From: Paenibacillus dokdonensis
Lineage (GTDB): Bacteria > Bacillota > Bacilli > Paenibacillales > Paenibacillaceae
NCBI RefSeq assembly: GCF_004916975.1
Contig: NZ_STGQ01000002.1
Coordinates: 1,316,079-1,380,078, forward strand
Direction: 5' to 3'
Length of the DNA stretch: 64,000 nucleotides
The notes beneath the pieces are model-generated. The model searched no databases, had not been told where the DNA came from, and worked only from the letters and a program-made list of their open reading frames with translations. Numbering within the stretch: position 1 is the first letter of the stretch; each line of letters starts with the position of its first letter. A program made the position numbers and the translations under genes. Shown here one piece after another: positions 63,661 to 64,000 of the stretch.

Positions 63661-63668
63661 GGAACACT

Positions 63669-64000
63669 CTACCAGTCTATTTCAAATCGAGTGATATCTT
63701 CTTTGGCAAGATCCTTACCGAGTTGAACCTCCATCAGCTCAAGATGGGTAACAGCCTTTATTCCGTGCTTGATGCCAGCCGGAAATTGTAAAACATCGCC
63801 CGCCTGAAGCTTGTATAATCTATCTTCCATGAGAATCTCCGCGCTGCCCGTCACAATCGTCACGATTTCTTGCCTTTCGAGATGCTGGTGATAGCTCGTA
63901 TATTTTCCTTGGGTGAGCTGCACTTTCTTGATCATGGCTTCCATTCCCGTTTCATCTTTCCAATAATTCAGGACTTGATAGGAGCCCCATCTTTTCTCTT
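63669..64000 (-). CDS. Cupin-domain protein, partial (cut by window edge)
   Basis: The frame continues past the right edge; the visible 110 residues read RWGSYQVLNYWKDET, GKYTSYHQHLERQEIVTIV with the metal-binding His residues, and GDVLQFPAGIKHG. This is the pattern of the C-terminal cupin of mannose-1-phosphate guanylyltransferase / mannose-6-phosphate isomerase type II proteins, or a stand-alone phosphomannose-type cupin. Because RWGSYQVL is upstream of the first ATG (63944), the real start is outside the window. Confidence 0.75.
   Translation of the reverse strand, partial: EKRWGSYQVLNYWKDETGMEAMIKKVQLTQGKYTSYHQHLERQEIVTIVTGSAEILMEDRLYKLQAGDVLQFPAGIKHGIKAVTHLELMEVQLGKDLAKEDITRFEIDW

Noticed and set aside
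1..64000. tRNA, rRNA, CRISPR arrays, intact transposases, prophage genes
   Set aside because: I looked for them on both strands and saw no cloverleaf, array-like repeat spacing, DDE transposase motif or phage structural cluster.

Overview
The window reads as chromosomal DNA of a Gram-positive spore-former close to Paenibacillus. The pointers are moderately GC-balanced coding sequence, strong AGGAGG-type ribosome sites with many TTG and GTG starts, sigma-A-type promoters, a guanine riboswitch in front of xpt-pbuX, a Bacillus-style cta operon encoding a caa3 oxidase, and several carbohydrate ABC systems each beside a YesMN-type two-component pair. Most genes are ordinary housekeeping or transport genes. 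I saw no rRNA, tRNA, CRISPR array, prophage module or intact insertion sequence.

Layout. 1-353 is a cut lipoprotein gene. 683-4742 (minus) is a YtrA-like GntR operon with two ABC ATPases and two permeases. 4967-7002 (minus) is a TetR-MATE efflux operon. 7221-11412 holds csbD-like, a LytS-type membrane histidine kinase, an SDR-like oxidoreductase, ridA and a TspO-like gene. 11567-21434 holds two paralogous sugar ABC cassettes (permease, permease, binding lipoprotein) on either side of one YesN/YesM pair. 21782-30228 carries an SNF2 helicase with a SWIM partner, a VanY-like peptidase, a small alarmone synthetase, an unknown gene and a UvrD-like helicase. 30534-33941 has a double zinc-ribbon protein, a TrmB-like regulator, a Nudix hydrolase, an unknown gene and mscL. 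34206-36443 is the purine salvage unit. 36512-40991 has a lipid-kinase-like gene, a DUF4870-like membrane protein, a beta-lactamase-fold hydrolase, small unknown genes and map. 41217-46792 is the cta operon with a CcpA-type site upstream. 48211-52584 is a second GntR/ABC operon, with operator-like palindromes resembling those of the first. 53756-63136 is a third YesMN plus ABC operon ending in a large unrecognised probable carbohydrate-active protein. The right edge has a truncated Mrr-like membrane gene and a cut cupin gene.

The most unusual area is 52.7-63.7 kb. It holds a surface-type gene broken by one extra T, a second gene (the response regulator) broken by one extra T, a decayed coding remnant, and two copies of a 67-base element (about 88% identical) that bracket the whole third sugar operon. 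This looks like an acquired or rearranged segment, although the two frameshifts could also be assembly errors. Other points for follow-up are the duplicated sugar cassette around a shared sensor, an unexplained folded element near 10.5 kb, a nested hairpin near 37.95 kb, a long leader before the zinc-ribbon gene, and the zinc-ribbon tail on MscL.
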